Origin: Chondrilla cf. caribensis | Lineage: Eukaryota; Porifera; Demospongiae; Chondrillida; Chondrillidae | DNA length: 64,000 nt | Direction of reading: 5' to 3' | Assembly (NCBI GenBank): GCA_964020155.1 | Contig: OZ026550.1 | Location: forward strand, 3,140,852 to 3,204,851 | Shown here: piece after piece, positions 47,001 to 60,533 of the stretch | How the letters are laid out: each line of letters starts with the position of its first letter | Position numbering within the stretch: position 1 is the first letter of the stretch | Position numbers and translations under genes: made by a program | The notes under the pieces: generated by a model | The model's database searches: none | What the model was told of the DNA's origin: nothing | What the model saw: only the letters and a program-made list of their open reading frames with translations

Positions 47001-50000
47001 ACTTCTGTCACCACTAAAATTCACAGCTCGTTTGGCACCTATGTTCATGTACTGCTCCAAGGATAAAGCTCCTGTTTCAACCATCAAAGCTTCATATGAG
47101 CCTTTCAAGAAGGATCGTATTTCCATCCACACTAGCAATGGGTCGTACTGTTTTCTAAAGTGTACATGAGTTTTAGTAATTTGCTGCCATATAGTGTCAC
47201 AAAAATATGCACTATCAACAACCCTTTGCCTGCGTGCTGTGGTAACTTCTTGACCAACACTGTATGAAGCCAAATCAGCCTCATCATCATTACTATCTGG
47301 ATCGGATTCATCAGAGAGTTCAATATCATCAGGATTTGTACTGAACTCACCAGCGGAGTCAACCAGTTGAACAAGAAGATTACCACTGTCATCACGGGGG
47401 AAAAAGGATTTCCCGCTGACAAGACTTGCATCCAGAAGATTGAGCCATTGAAATGAAGTAACAAACAAAGGATATGCTTCACTGGGAATGTCTTGAAATC
47501 TAACCGGAACTGGCTGTGCCTCAAATTTCATGTGGGCACCCATGTGAGGTGAACTACTCGCTAAGTCATAGAACTTCTTCTGTACCTGAGAAACCAGAAC
47601 AGGATTCTTGGTGATGAATACCTGTTGAAGATGGTCAAGAGGAGTCTCATCTAAACCATCTGTCGTATTATCATCTATACTTTCTTCTTTGTCCTTGTTT
47701 AAGGATTGGTCACTTTCTTTAACATTGGACACTTGCTCTTGCCATCCTCCATACCATTCTTCTTGCTCCACAGTTGCCTTATCCACAAATACAACCTTGT
47801 CACCGTAGGTTGGCTCAGTAATATGTGGCATGTTCGTTTGATGCTTACTAGTGGCTGAATTGGTACCAAATGCTTGCACGTCATCGTCTTCTATAACTAC
47901 ATCATGCTGCTGTTCTTCATGCTGAACTGAGGCCTTAGTGAATAGCAGTGGAACTCGAGGAATATAGGGTTCGGTGGCACTGGCCCAGTAGCTATTACAT
48001 TGATTCCAAAGGCGATAAACACAGCATGTTGTCTTCCCAGTCCCACTACGTCCTAGGAGAAGAATGGGCTCTTTTGCTTGCAAGTTGATGATGTCATGCT
48101 CTTTGGGCCAACCTTTGAAAGGGAAGTCATATCGTTCACCGACCCGCGATAGGACATTGTGTACAAGATTAGACGAAAAAGCATAAAAGGTGATTACATT
48201 ATAATCCAATTCACCAGGATTTGCAGCAGGTGCATACTGGGCATCAAACTTGTGACGTTCAGTACTACACACAAACAACCTGGGTACACACTCCCGGACT
48301 CTGTTAGCTTGATGCTTAGGAGAAGTAGTTTGAATGTATTGTAGAATGTGCCTCACATGAGCATCTCTCCCCTTACGAAAGGATTGCACTATGTAATCAA
48401 TGGATGGTTGAATTCCTTTGTGCTTTACGATGTCCCACAAACGAATGATTTCAGAGTAAACAATCTGACCAGAATCAGTTGAACATCGCGGAGAAAAATC
48501 AATGGCCTTTTGCCACAAAATGCGACGTCCTTTGGTCAGCTTCATTTCAAACAAATCAAGACCTGGTTCACTTCCAACTTGCTTATGGAATTTAGCATGC
48601 CACTCGCCAGATGCTAGACGGCAAATATTGTTGATAGCTTTTTGTCGTAGCAAAGAAGGCACTTTGGTTAGATTCTTCCAGAACCTTTCAGTGCAATCTA
48701 CTTCCCATGTCAAGCCATCAAAGTCTTGCTGAGAAGTATCAACAGTTTGTGGTTGTGTCACCTGAGATGATTGTTTGGAATGTTCAGATACTTGCATAAC
48801 TTCCCGATCACTATGATTATCACTATCTGAATCTTCCAACTCTGAATCAGAATCTTCTCTGTTGGCATCAGGCTCATCATAATTCTTTTCTTTAGTTACC
48901 CATTTTTGAGGCTGTTTCATACCAAACTGCTTCAGCACGAGCAAACTATGTTCAACCATTACAGTGAGATTTTCTTGAACCACTCCCGACCTACTATTGA
49001 TTTCCGGTACCTTTTGGATATCACTTTTATCCATTTCTTCATTATTCTTCCGAGAATCAGGTACACTTTCAGAAGAGTCTTGGACTTCTACAGGTGTCTT
49101 CTTTTTCTTCTTTTTCTTATTCCTGGCTTCCCTTTTTCTGTCTTCAAACCTAGTCTGGTAGTCATTTAATTTATCATACGTAATTTCTTTACCACTTCTT
49201 CCAGAGCAAAAGTCCAGAGCTGTTTTCTTCCTTTGGTCTTTAGTTTTTGGATCCACACCAGCATCCAGTAGGAGAGATAACACACCTTCAGTTGGCTTAC
49301 AGCGACTTTTGGCCACCTCGTGTAAGGGAGTTTGCCCTAAGGCATTCAAAAGTTGACTACCATGAAATTTCAACTTCTGTAGAACAACTTTGAGGATGCT
49401 GTCATAACCTATATGAGAAAAAATGTGAATATAACACATTTTTGTAGATATAATACAATCATTGGTAACAATGAAACTGCTTAGACTAATTCACACACCT
49501 GTTTGCAGAGCTAGAGCTGTAGCCACATGCACAGGAGTAGGAGAGTTGGGTTCTTGCTCAGTTAATCCCCTCAAGTCTGCACCCTTCTCCACAAGCAATA
49601 TGAAAATATCACATTGATTTTTGAGAACATCTCTAGGAATTTTCTTTACATCTACATCTTTCAAAATTTTCTTCAACACTGGAAGTGGAGCAGGAAAACT
49701 GCCAGACACAGACAGTGGAGCACCCTTGTCAATCATCATTGACAACGTTTCAATTTGGATAAGTGGATATTTGGAAATTATGGAAGCTAAGGAACATGGA
49801 GGCAGGGCATCACATCGAGGAACGATATCCTCCAATAATTCAAAAGCTCCTAGTTTCAGGACAATATCCACTAGGGTATTACCACCGGAATTCTTCAATG
49901 TGAGCTTCAAATCACTTTTAACCAAAGCTGTTAGCATTGGTAAAGAAAGGCTTGTAGGTGGTAATGACAGAATACGGCATGCGTCACTGTCTGAAACAGT

Positions 50001-53000
50001 AACTCCTTTAATAAGAAGTATTTCAACCATTTCTGTGAACCTGTCAGCAATGCACTTGCTCATGAGTTTCTGGCTCTCTGACGACAACAGTACATCTTCG
50101 GATAGAGAGTGACAAATAATTTCAGCCATTTTTTGACAATCATCAGGATCCAATCCTTCCTTCTTTCTGGCTTTGTGAAGTGCAACCAAGGCATCTAGTG
50201 ACACCTGTGCTCCACTATCAATCATAGCCTGTAATACTTCCAGGGAAGGTTTCTTGGATAGAACTTGAGCTACAGATAGTTCCAAATGCTTTACAGGACC
50301 AACCTTACCCTTCAGCATTGCCCATTGAACACACTCATGCATATTACAGCGTTGGGCAATATCCACAATGGTTTCATTCTTGGCATTCTTAATGTGCAAA
50401 GGAGCACGATCACTCTTCACTATAACTTCAATGAGGGAAGGTAAGAGGTAAGATGAATTCCACGACAGTATTGCCTTCATATTATTTTCATCAATCTTGA
50501 CCTTCTCTACACTCACAAAGTGCTTCACAAGTTCTACGTCTTTCACTGATATAGCAGCTTTGAGGCAGTCTTTCATACGAATAGAAGGGCACTTTTTGCA
50601 CAGCTTCAACAACAGGCTTCTCCTGTCAGGCATTTCTGACTCTCTGGTGGTACCCAAGTCTTTTATACCAGACACAATAGCATCAGAATCAACAGTTAGT
50701 CCTTCTCTGACCAGAGATTCAATAGCTATTTGATTGAAACCAAGAAATGGTACAAATTGACTCAAGATAAAGGGGCTTAAATTCACTAATCCTTGTCCAT
50801 AACCTCGTCTGTCCCTTTTTGGAACCAATAAATACAAAAGACAACTTCGAACCAATTTTGCAGGATATTCTTGAGTCTTGTCCAGTAGACACTTCAGGGT
50901 GTGTGTTAATATTTCATTCACCTCTGATTTACTGAAGTGACCCAACACCGGGAGCTGACTTGCATAGTCTACAGTATGTAAAGGAGATAACAGTAACTAA
51001 CACATAAGTACTCAGCATACAATAAATGCATAACAGTGTTACCTCTGCCATCCACCACAACCAAACACAGCCATTATCCTAATTCATACGGTACTAATTA
51101 TAAAAAAATTGAAGTTTTCGTTCGGTCGTCCGTCCGTTTTATCCCGGTCGTTTACTTACGGGCGCCCGATGAAACGCCCGTGTCAATGTATGGGGCATCC
51201 GCATTCCACTGATAATGAATATGATTAATACTATGAATAGTTATCAACGTGTGAAGGTTACGTACGTACGTATTCACGAACGTTAACGATCGTCAGAGAG
51301 AGATCAGTTGTCCATAATCCTTGAGAGCCTTTGCAATCTTACCATAACTAAGGCCTTCTCTACGTAAAGCAAGGATTCTCTGTTTAAAGTAACTAGGATA
51401 AACTATCCTCAACAGATTTCCAACTACCGCTTCAATTCGGTGCCCATGGATGTCGCTTAGCGACCGAAGGCGCTAATTCTATAATTGCATTCTTGCGAAA
51501 ACGGATGCCTGTGTTGTAGAGAAACACGGATACAGGGGATGCCTGTTCGTTCAATCGTCCGTGGAAATGAGAACGTCAATTTTTTACGATTGGTACCGTA
51601 CATCATTAATTACGACTAATGAATATATGTACACATGACATGTTCTACAATAGCTGAGTGAGAATAATCAATCCTGAAAATAGTATCTGCTTGAGATTCA
51701 CATAATATAACCTTAATGTGAGATGAAGGAATGGTTACTACAATGACCATGTGCAATGTGTTTACACAGAGTGTAAACAAATTGCATAATGTCATTGGAA
51801 TTACATCAACATACCAATGCAGGTTGAGATCAAGTGGATTTATGTTTGGGCTGGGAAGGGGGGAGGGGCTGAGGTTTAACTTTACTCACAGCATAATTTA
51901 TGGAAAAAACCTGTTGTTCTACACCACAGTATGGCAAAATTCATGAAAACTGAATGTTGTATGCCCATACCATATATTGGTATACGGCCGTCCATTTTTG
52001 AAAAAGGTACCGCATGTGGGACATGTCCAATTGCACTTGTATGGCTTCCGGTGATCGCCGATTTTTGGGTAATTTCTTCGACTTATATTTCATCTCATTA
52101 ACGTTCGAGAGGAAATCTAAAGTTCTTGAAGCATTTTTAGATATGTCTTTAGTAAGATGACGTTTATTGCGAAGGATTTGGTGATGTACTTTTCGATATA
52201 TTGAAACGTTTAGAAGACGCACCAAAATACGGAAAAACGTCGCCCGCCATTTTTAAAAAAGCCTCCGAGACCATCTAAGAGCATTTTCTAGTAGCTAGTA
52301 AGATTTGTCAACGATTGTATGTGGGGGAATTTGATATCTCAAACCGTTTTGGAAAATCACTCAAAAAACTAATTTAGAATAGAAAATGTCGACTATTTAT
52401 TGGCATAACTTCATTTCAGATCATTGGATCAATTTCCCCCACATGGAAAAGTTGGAGAATCATTTAAACTCACTTTTAAACGATAGATGATCCTTCTGGA
52501 GGCTTTCCTGAAATGGCGGGCGAACATGGCAAATATCATACAGAAGATCTAGAGCGAGAGCTGTAAGTCACATGAATGTCATGTGACAATTTGGTTACGT
52601 CATTATCTCGCCGATATCAAGTGTTATTGTGTAAGATTATCTTCGATCGTTTTGATACTTCTTCAGCCCAATCGGATGTTTCTTTTGAGCGCCTAATATC
52701 TATTCTAAAAAATGGCTTTGATAAGAAGTTTTGATCGTTCTGAGAACATAAGCAGGAGCCAAAACAAAGCACCGAAGACAATCGAGGTACGGACCGATAT
52801 ATGTCAGAATTATCGTATTATATCTTCATTTTATCACTAATGCGCACTTTTGATGAATAAAGTAACCAAAAATACTCAGTTTCTAATCGTAAATTCATTT
52901 CGATAGCTGCGCTCCATCCCCTAAAACTTTTCGAATCGGAATACGCAATCATGTATAATTTCAATACTTTGATTTAAACATTTAAAAACGGATTTGAATC

Positions 53001-56000
53001 AAAGTAGGTAAGGATTAAAGTGCTAGGAATGCCGAACGTATCTTATTCTTGTTACGTACTTTCGATCTTAGATTGGGTGCGATCGATTTTCTTGCGTAAT
53101 CATTCGATCATATCACGAGAACGTCATGTGACAAAAGATCTCGGGCTGCACTAAGGCGTTAATAGAATCCTATTAACAGTTAGTGAGCCAAATGGACATG
53201 TCCCACATGCGACAGGCAGTCATCACAAAAATGTGCGTACTGTACAACATATGTACATATGTAGTAGATATACACCCTAAGCACATTCATTTATGCGGGC
53301 TTGTATCGATGGAGGTTTCAACAAAGAACAGCAAGAAGGTCTAATAAACACTGCAGCAATCATAGTTCATTCGGTAAATTAATACTCTGAGGCTTGTTAT
53401 TTCGGCAAGTTTCCTCTTCCAGTCATTCATTCGGTAGATATTCTAAGGCTCATGGGTTCGACAAGTTTCCTCATTCGTTCAGTATATACTCTGAGGCTCT
53501 TAGGTTCAGCAAGTTTCTTCGTTTGTTTGATAATATTCCAAGGCTTGGCAAGTTCCCTCATTCGTTCAGTGAATAATCAAGGCAAGTTTCCCTGTTTGTT
53601 TGGTAATTATTCTGAGGTTTGTGGATTCGGCGAATTTCCTTGGTCGTTCAGTAACTATCCACGGCTTGTTAGATTAATTAGTGCCACTTACAAAAACTGG
53701 GGTACATCACAAATGTATTCACTACATTGCGAATGTACTCCTTTCGGTCGGTGCTTTTGTAGTTTATTGAAAACGCCCACGCATCGGGGTGCATGTAGAT
53801 ATTTATATACATTCGCCTGCCCATTTTATAAACTGATTGTGACGTATGTACACGAATCGACTGCTTCTTTTTTCCTTCGTTCAGTTGACAATTTCATAGT
53901 GAAAGAAATAGTTGACTGAACGAAGCAGATATACATAGGTGTGGTTAATAAGGCTTGATCTTGACAAGTATTGAACTATATAGGTATAGAACGTCCATTT
54001 TTAAGTCACATACCACATGTATGTAAACCTGTTGAATAAAAATAAAATGATAATCTCCTTTTTTGGTTAAGAGGTTAACCTAAACCTTTATATCTGTCAA
54101 CAGTCTAACAGCTATAATAATGTTGCGTGAGAATTAGTATACAATTATATTATTTTTTTAAAATATACCATAGCTATAACATTTAACGCACCTCTGCTAG
54201 GGCTGTAGTGGAGACAGACATTTTATCATGATTGTTAACTGGTTTTGCTGTTGCAAACAATCAAGCCCAAGTGTCTGTACATCTGCTACAGCCTTACCAG
54301 AGTACGCCCTTCAGCTATCATGCAATGCATACCTGGGCCTTCTGATATAGCCATTACGAACATCGGAAGAAAGAATTCTTTATCTCTCTTTACTGCAAAT
54401 GCTTTCAAATACAACCTGAAAGCATGTTCTTTTAACTGAGCAGCTTTAGGAGTTTTCCCTTGCTCAAGCTTAGCTTCCGCACTATACACATTGGCCATGC
54501 AAAAGAGTCCCTAAAAATAAAAAACGTTCACTTGAAGTACAGTACACACATTGTTGTTACATAGTCTATACAAATATAAGAAGCAGGAAATAATTCATCA
54601 CTACGGTTCTGGCTCAAAAGCTCCACTATGAGACAAAGTTAAAGATCATCATTACGCAATTCTAGTGTGAATAGTGAACTGCTGTGAACATAGTACGGTC
54701 GTAGATAAATTATAGTTGTCAACTAGGAAAACACTTGGCTGGTCCCTACAACTGCACGTGTACATACCTCTGGAAACTCGGAATCGACATTTATGCACTG
54801 AGTAGCATAGGTTTTGGCATCACTGAGTTTGCCAGCATCACATTCAATAGTAGACAAAAAGGCGAAGTGACGCAGTTTCTTCTTCACAATAGACTTGTTT
54901 TTGCCCTCCTCCATGGTCTCAATCCCATCGTAACAATCAATGGCTTCTACAACACTTGTCCGAGCAGCATCATACAGTTTAGATCTGTATTCCTTGTGAC
55001 TTTTCTCATCCAAGAATTGCAATCTGGAATTCAATATTTCAATGACTTTGCCACGCGAAATACCCTGTACATCACCATTGAGAGCAGCCTTGACAATGGC
55101 AGTTGAAAGTATGCTGATATCCCAATTCAAGACATCCAAACGAATAGCCATGTCGGATGCTGGAAACTGCGCACCTTTCTGTAACAAAAGTTCCACAATC
55201 GAAGGTAACTTCCGTTGCACTGCGATCCTCAGTGATTCCGATAACTGATTTGGCAGTAGAGCTGACTGCTGAGCTTTGCTCAAAAGAAATTCACTAACTT
55301 GCTCTCGCCCTTTCATCAGATGCCTCAGAAACACATCGAAATCTACTTTCATACCATTACTTACTAGTAGCTTGATGGAATCCATGGAGAGTCTCAGTGT
55401 AGGCAGTACTGACAATAACTCCCCTTTGACAACATCTTTATGAAAGGGAAACGCTACTTTCTTCTGTTTATCCCCAGTTAGCCTGACAAGAGCGTCTACA
55501 AATTTGGCTACATCTTCTTGCTCATCTTTCCTTTTCATCAAACACTCAAGAACGAATTTTCCCAGAGGTATTCTTTCGGAAGAGTCGATAACTGGCACTA
55601 GGTGCACTGAATCTATAGTAGATATGAAGCCTTGATAAAACACACAACAAATTATAAGATTTGTTGGGTATAAACACTAGCAAAGCACAAAGAGCAAACT
55701 TACAAAGCAAATTTAAATGTGTATACAAGTATAATAGCCTATGAAGTGCACAAATAACAGATTCAACTGTATATCATTTTCAATGACATACAACATACAT
55801 GATATTTTAAGTTTTACTTGTGACTACAAACAAAATGTACGCAAATGACCCCCATTATTGTGAGAAAAGTCATTATGACAGTACATACGTATAGTAATGG
55901 AAATGTTAACGTGCACATACGTACATACTACGGGCATTCTATGCATGCATGGACCATAAGGATACAGATATAAGTGTTGTTATACAAAGGAGTGAGTTCG

Positions 56001-59000
56001 GAAACGTGTGTAGTTCAGAGAATTTTCTATGGGCCTCTGATATCACAGACATTCATAAGTTTGAAATAGAATGATTAGTGATTTGACTGACTAGTTGTCT
56101 TGTACATACGTACGTATGTAGCTCTTACTGTGAAAACATTCCACTGTTGTTAAAAGAAATAGTGAACTAGTATTTGCTTTATTGCTAGCTTTGTGACTGT
56201 GAAACTAACACACATGGCATGTACATTCATTAGAAAACACGCAAAAAGGGTATGTTTCTAAAAAAATGGATACAGACCTATACCACATCCATTGTTACAC
56301 AATGTGTGTGAGTGAAGTGCATGATAAAGAAAGGTCAAGTGTGATAGTATGATAACCAAATAGTGGACGGTGAACATTTTTTCCAGTGCATCATTATGAA
56401 CAACTCCAACCCAAACCACTTTTTAATCTGATCCCACTTCAACCCACAGAACATTCTAGGTGGAAATGACCAGACAAAGAGTGCCTTTGTCACCTAATAC
56501 TCAACGTAAAGAAGTGCCACAAGTGGGATACAGTATTTCCTCAATGATGTAAAATAGTATAATAACATGTGTCAATAACACACACTAGAACTTTCACATC
56601 TTACATATATCACAGAGAATACACAAAATGTGTACACACATACATACATGTACGTACCAGTCAACACAGCAAGAAAAAGACATTCAAAGTAAGCTTGTGA
56701 TTCTTTGCGTAGCTCAAAAGCCTTAGCAAATGATTCAATGGAGCAGATCTGTAGCTTCAGTCTTTCACCCCCTCTTTTAACATGTGACTGATCTCTATAT
56801 GCTTCTGCAATACGAAAATGTCCCTGCAATTGATGAGTGTGAAGAAAACAGCCAGTTAAGAGTGTAATACAGACATACACTCACTGTATTCATTCGTTAG
56901 CATAGCCCAGACCCATTCCTACCTCCAGTTTTGAAATAAGGACTTTGTCTGGCAAGAAAGAGTCTGGTCTTATCACTTATCTATTTCTGCACATACATTG
57001 CTTAAGCTGCAGTATCAATTCACCACTGACAATTACCAGGAGGGTTAGATCGATGTATTGCAAAAGCCTAACCACTTACTGTTGTATCTGAAGGAGCTGT
57101 TGTTAAACGTAGAGGTCGCGTATAAAAGGGAGGATGGTAAACGTAACTGGAGCGAAACGGAGCAAAATGGCTCACGGATGCCATGCGCAGTCAGGAATGT
57201 CTAACGATTTATTTATTACGTACATACGTCCCAAAATCAATACACTATAGGAAAACAACACATAGTAACTAATACCTGTATACTTGTAACGAGGTTTTCG
57301 GTGGGTTTCTTCGAGATTTCGCCGGTCAAGCGAAAATTCGGCACCAGATCTCTCTACAACGAGCGCCTTACGGCTTATGAAGTATTCTGGACACATCATT
57401 CGGAAGATAAGCTGCGATGGAGCTTTTATTTGGCATTTTTTCCTTCAAAATATTCGAAGGGCTAGTTTACTTTTGCCTGAACCGTGGTAGGAACCCGCTT
57501 TATCTAAAAAGAATTATGTATCGAACAGAGACCTGCTGCAATTGACTATGGATGAAGTATATGGGGTTTTCTGTATCGATCTATGTCTCTACGGGGTAGA
57601 AAATCATTCGAAGTTTTTCTTACCATTTTGCTCGAACGAAATACCAAATCAATGGACTCAATTGTTATGTGTTGCTTCTTTTCCTTTATTTATTTGTTTA
57701 GAGTAAAAATAGTGCATTTTTGAGGCAAATGAAGACATTCTCCTTTGAGAGCTCCTCCATTTGGCTTTCGAATTGCACGCCTATTAATATTTCTCGAATG
57801 TGACCACCCCCCCTTTTATACTCGATCAAAACTCCAGATTCGCCGGTCGGCGTTTAAGAAAGCGACCTCTACGTTTAACATCATCTCTACTGCACCACCT
57901 TATGTATACGTACATATGTACGTACCATATCTTACGGGGGTTAAGTTGTGATTTTTATGTACCACCCTGTAGCTAGGTGTGACTTGTACACCGGATTGAC
58001 ACATGGCACAATCCAATAAATAATTAAGAGTGCATATGCTTTGCATACATCATGTAAAATGGCAGATACAAGCAACAATGCTGAAGTGAAGTGGCATTAG
58101 GAGCTAAGAAGCCAAATATAAGCTTTGGACAATAGTGTTTGCCAAAAAAAAGCTAAGGCAGCAGTACATACATACATTTTCAGTAAATCAGAGACCTGTT
58201 GGTGACTGGAGGAACATCATCTTGGTCAAAAGACACACTGTCCTGAGCTACAAGCACGTCAACTTTAACAATTTCACTCACCAAGCACTATGGTTCACTA
58301 TAATATCATGAATGCCAAACACTATTACTCAATCTTAAGATGCCCCATAAAATTATGCACATGCATAAAGTAGGTACATAATAATTATATTACATGTAAT
58401 TGTTACATACGTATGAATGTGCAGGGATTAAACAAGGTTAGACGAAATGACACTCCATCAACTACCAATAAAATTATTATGTACCCTTAAATAAGTATTG
58501 TAGGCAATAAGAACATTTACTCACTTTGGCATTGTCTGGAAAATTCTTGACTAAAGACTTGGCCCATGAAATGGCACCATCATAATTTCTCAAATTTCTT
58601 TCAACACTTGCCAAATTCCCCAGTAGCTTCTGCTTCTCTTCCAAGAGTGTGCCTTTTACTACTCCAACAGAGGGTGCTTGGTTGACTTTATCTAAAGCTT
58701 GACGATAACATCTACGGGCATTTAGATAGTCTTTGTTCTTATAAGCCATGGTCCCCTCTTCTCTAAGCTTTATTGCACTTTCCAGACAATCATCAGTGGA
58801 CATTTTGGATAGTAAGGACTTTAACTGGGTCAGGCTAGACATCTTGTCCTTTTGCTTCATTACATGTGCAATTATTTCAGTAGGAAAATGAATGCCTTGG
58901 TTCAGCAAGTAGGTCATTATATCGTAATGTCTTCCTCGAACACATGCATCCAAAAGTCTCCTCATTTCTGTTGTTGACTTGATGCTGTGAGCTTGCAAAG

Positions 59001-60533
59001 CAGGAAACATCACTTTTATCAGTGAGTCCTTCCGGTAGTTGTCTTCATCAATAATTTTAACTAATACATTTACATCCACAGGTATCCCATGCCTGATCAA
59101 GGACTCTATAACTGACACATCAATCAAGCGATAAACAGCTTGAAGCAAGGGCTGATTTTGGAAGTTGACATACCCTACTGCACACCCAGGCTGTAGTATC
59201 GGTTGGTTTTTAAGAATAGGCTGATAAGGGAGAAGAAAGAACTGGAGGAAATTTTGTAGCAGTGGGGTACGCTGGTTCTGCAGGAGTACATCAAGAGTGT
59301 ACTGAAACACAGTTCTTTTGTCAGGTTCCTTCACAATTGGCAAATTAGCCAGGATACCTATAATATTATACATATGAAACAAGTATTTACAGAGTAATGT
59401 ACGTAATAAAACAAAATAATTTTATCAAAGCATCACATAAAGTCATGCACAGTGACATAGCAAACATACAGCACAGGTACGTAAGTTTACATACATTGGT
59501 AAGTACGTAAGTGTGTGGTATGAACTGACCTGCAGGCACTGCAATCAAAATACACTCATAAAATGCTTGCTTGTCTCTGCTCAGTTTAAAAGCTTCTGAA
59601 AAGTGGTGAATAGCACTGCCAATGGTTTGAATAGCCAAGGCTGGAGGCATTTCAAAAGGAGGAGGCGGTAGAGAATCCCTGTATGCTTCTGCTAGACAAT
59701 AGTGCCCCTGTATTGAGTTAGCAATATACAGAATTGTGAGAAGATTGGTAGTAACCACATCATTCAAAAGCAAAATGATAGCAATAATTTGTTTCAGTGA
59801 AAATATATCAGAGGCATGGAGCTGTTGGTATTATGTTCATACCTTTGCATATTCTGGAAATCTCTTTACACAATGTGATCCAAAAGCAATAGCATCTCTT
59901 TGCTCTCCCAGAAGGCGCAAAGCTTTGGATAGATTTGATAGCAGTTTCTTCTCCCTCTCTTGCACTTCTGGCATTAGGCGCTGGTCCCAATAAAAGGACT
60001 CGTTAAGCATCTTCACTACTTCCAGAGCTCTGACATATTTAATCTTGGCATTTTGGTACAATTTGTTTCTGAACGCTTCATTTCCCTCCTCATGATTCTT
60101 AGCAGCTTCCTGAAGTAGTACCTTTAACAGGGAAGAGTAAATTTGTAGTTTCATAGAAGTCACAAAAAGTTTGTGCCGATACGAGTACATTTGTGACAAC
60201 AATACACTTTTTGAATTGAATGATCATACTACTCAATCTTATACCGAGAACCCTGTTTTAACAATAGATACTCGAACAAATATAACGAACTGTTTTAACC
60301 AAATTCTGTGATATAATCGAAATGAATGAACCCAACCAATTGCTACCGTATTGCATAGGAAATAGTTTCGAAATAGCAAAATCCTACTTCTAATAAGGGG
60401 TTGGTCCGGAATTTCTGGTTTGTCATAAGAGAGTTCCAATCCGCTATACGACAAAACTATAAACCTGTTCATACACAATAAATGGAAATTCCAAACGTAC
60501 CCTGGGATCCCATGATGAAAAGTTCGCTGCCAT
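41086..60533 (-). CDS. TRANK1-like TPR/ankyrin/UvrD-helicase giant protein (about 3711 aa)
   Basis: Eleven exons join in phase: 60533-60501, 60109-59843, 59707-59530, 59357-58525, 56823-56658, 55630-54768, 54510-54333, 50968-49499, 49408-46278, 45585-44947 and 44463-41086. The total is 11136 bases. The N-terminal third is TPR-type (EAAKNHEEGNEAFRNKLYQN; ALRLLGEQRDAIAFGSHCV) alternating with ankyrin-like helices. A better ankyrin pair (NALGQTPLHEVAKS) comes at about residue 1350, then a Lys-rich stretch. The helicase motifs follow in order: Walker A LLLGRSGTGKTTC (about 1785), DEVQD (about 2190), GDTAQSI, LEQNFRSHSGIL, VFEAKGLEFDDVLL and YTAITRAKCNLW. These are SF1 UvrD-type motifs and all key residues are present. 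About 1100 residues follow without a known fold, ending in a basic HKRTKKRRKK. Order and length resemble vertebrate TRANK1 (about 2900 aa), whose function is poorly known. Exon 1 encodes only MAANFSSWDPR; the intron of about 3.4 kb between exons 7 and 8 is full of mobile DNA. Confidence 0.88.
51087..51600. mobile_element. Inverted-repeat element with transposase-like HTH remnant
   Basis: The left end TACGGTACTAATTATAAAAA and the right end (reverse complement TACGGTACCAATCGTAAAAA) match over about 30 bases. Inside, on the minus strand at about 51305-51410, a frame reads YFKQRILALRREGLSYGKIA and then KALKDYGQL. This has the shape of the helix-turn-helix that begins Tc1/mariner-like transposases. 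The frame stops soon after and no DDE domain follows. The element lies in intron 7 of the TRANK1-like gene. Confidence 0.6.
52011..53211. mobile_element. Inverted-repeat element of about 1.2 kb
   Basis: The left end CGCATGTGGGACATGTCCAA (52011-52030) is mirrored by TTTGGACATG-type sequence ending TGGACATGTCCCACATGCG at 53211, a perfect match of at least 19 bases. A smaller inner inverted pair (GTGGGGGAATTTGATA near 52322 and ATCAATTTCCCCCACAT near 52430) is also present. A 94-codon minus-strand frame near its left end (51941-52225) has no recognised domain. It lies in intron 7 of the TRANK1-like gene. Confidence 0.6.
53350..53800. repeat. Dispersed repeat with internal subrepeats, copy 2
   Basis: It has the same build as the copy at 23015-23525. 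Degenerate GGCAAGTTTCCTC...TTCGTTCGGTA subunits are followed by the shared tail GCCACTTACAAAAACTGGGG and GAAAACGCCCACGCATCGGG, in the same orientation relative to the plus strand. It is in intron 7 of the TRANK1-like gene, antisense to it. Confidence 0.75.
55631..56657. other. Intron of the TRANK1-like gene, nothing recognised
   Basis: About 1 kb of AT-rich sequence with TACGTACGTATGTA runs. No exon-like frame was found. Confidence 0.45.
57102..57879. mobile_element. Inverted-repeat element of about 780 bp
   Basis: GTTAAACGTAGAGGTCGC at 57102 is mirrored by GCGACCTCTACGTTTAAC ending at 57879. Just inside, CGTATAAAAGGGAGG and CCCCCCTTTTATACTCG are also inverted. A 75-codon minus-strand frame inside shows no known domain. 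It sits in the intron between exons 4 and 5 of the TRANK1-like gene. Confidence 0.6.

Noticed and set aside
47132..47524. 130-codon minus-strand frame inside the TRANK1-like exon 9
   Set aside because: Shadow of the helicase frame, which carries the ordered SF1 motifs.
53452..53919. 155-codon plus-strand frame
   Set aside because: Runs through the subrepeats of the dispersed repeat shared with 23 kb; translations of the two copies diverge without sign of selection.
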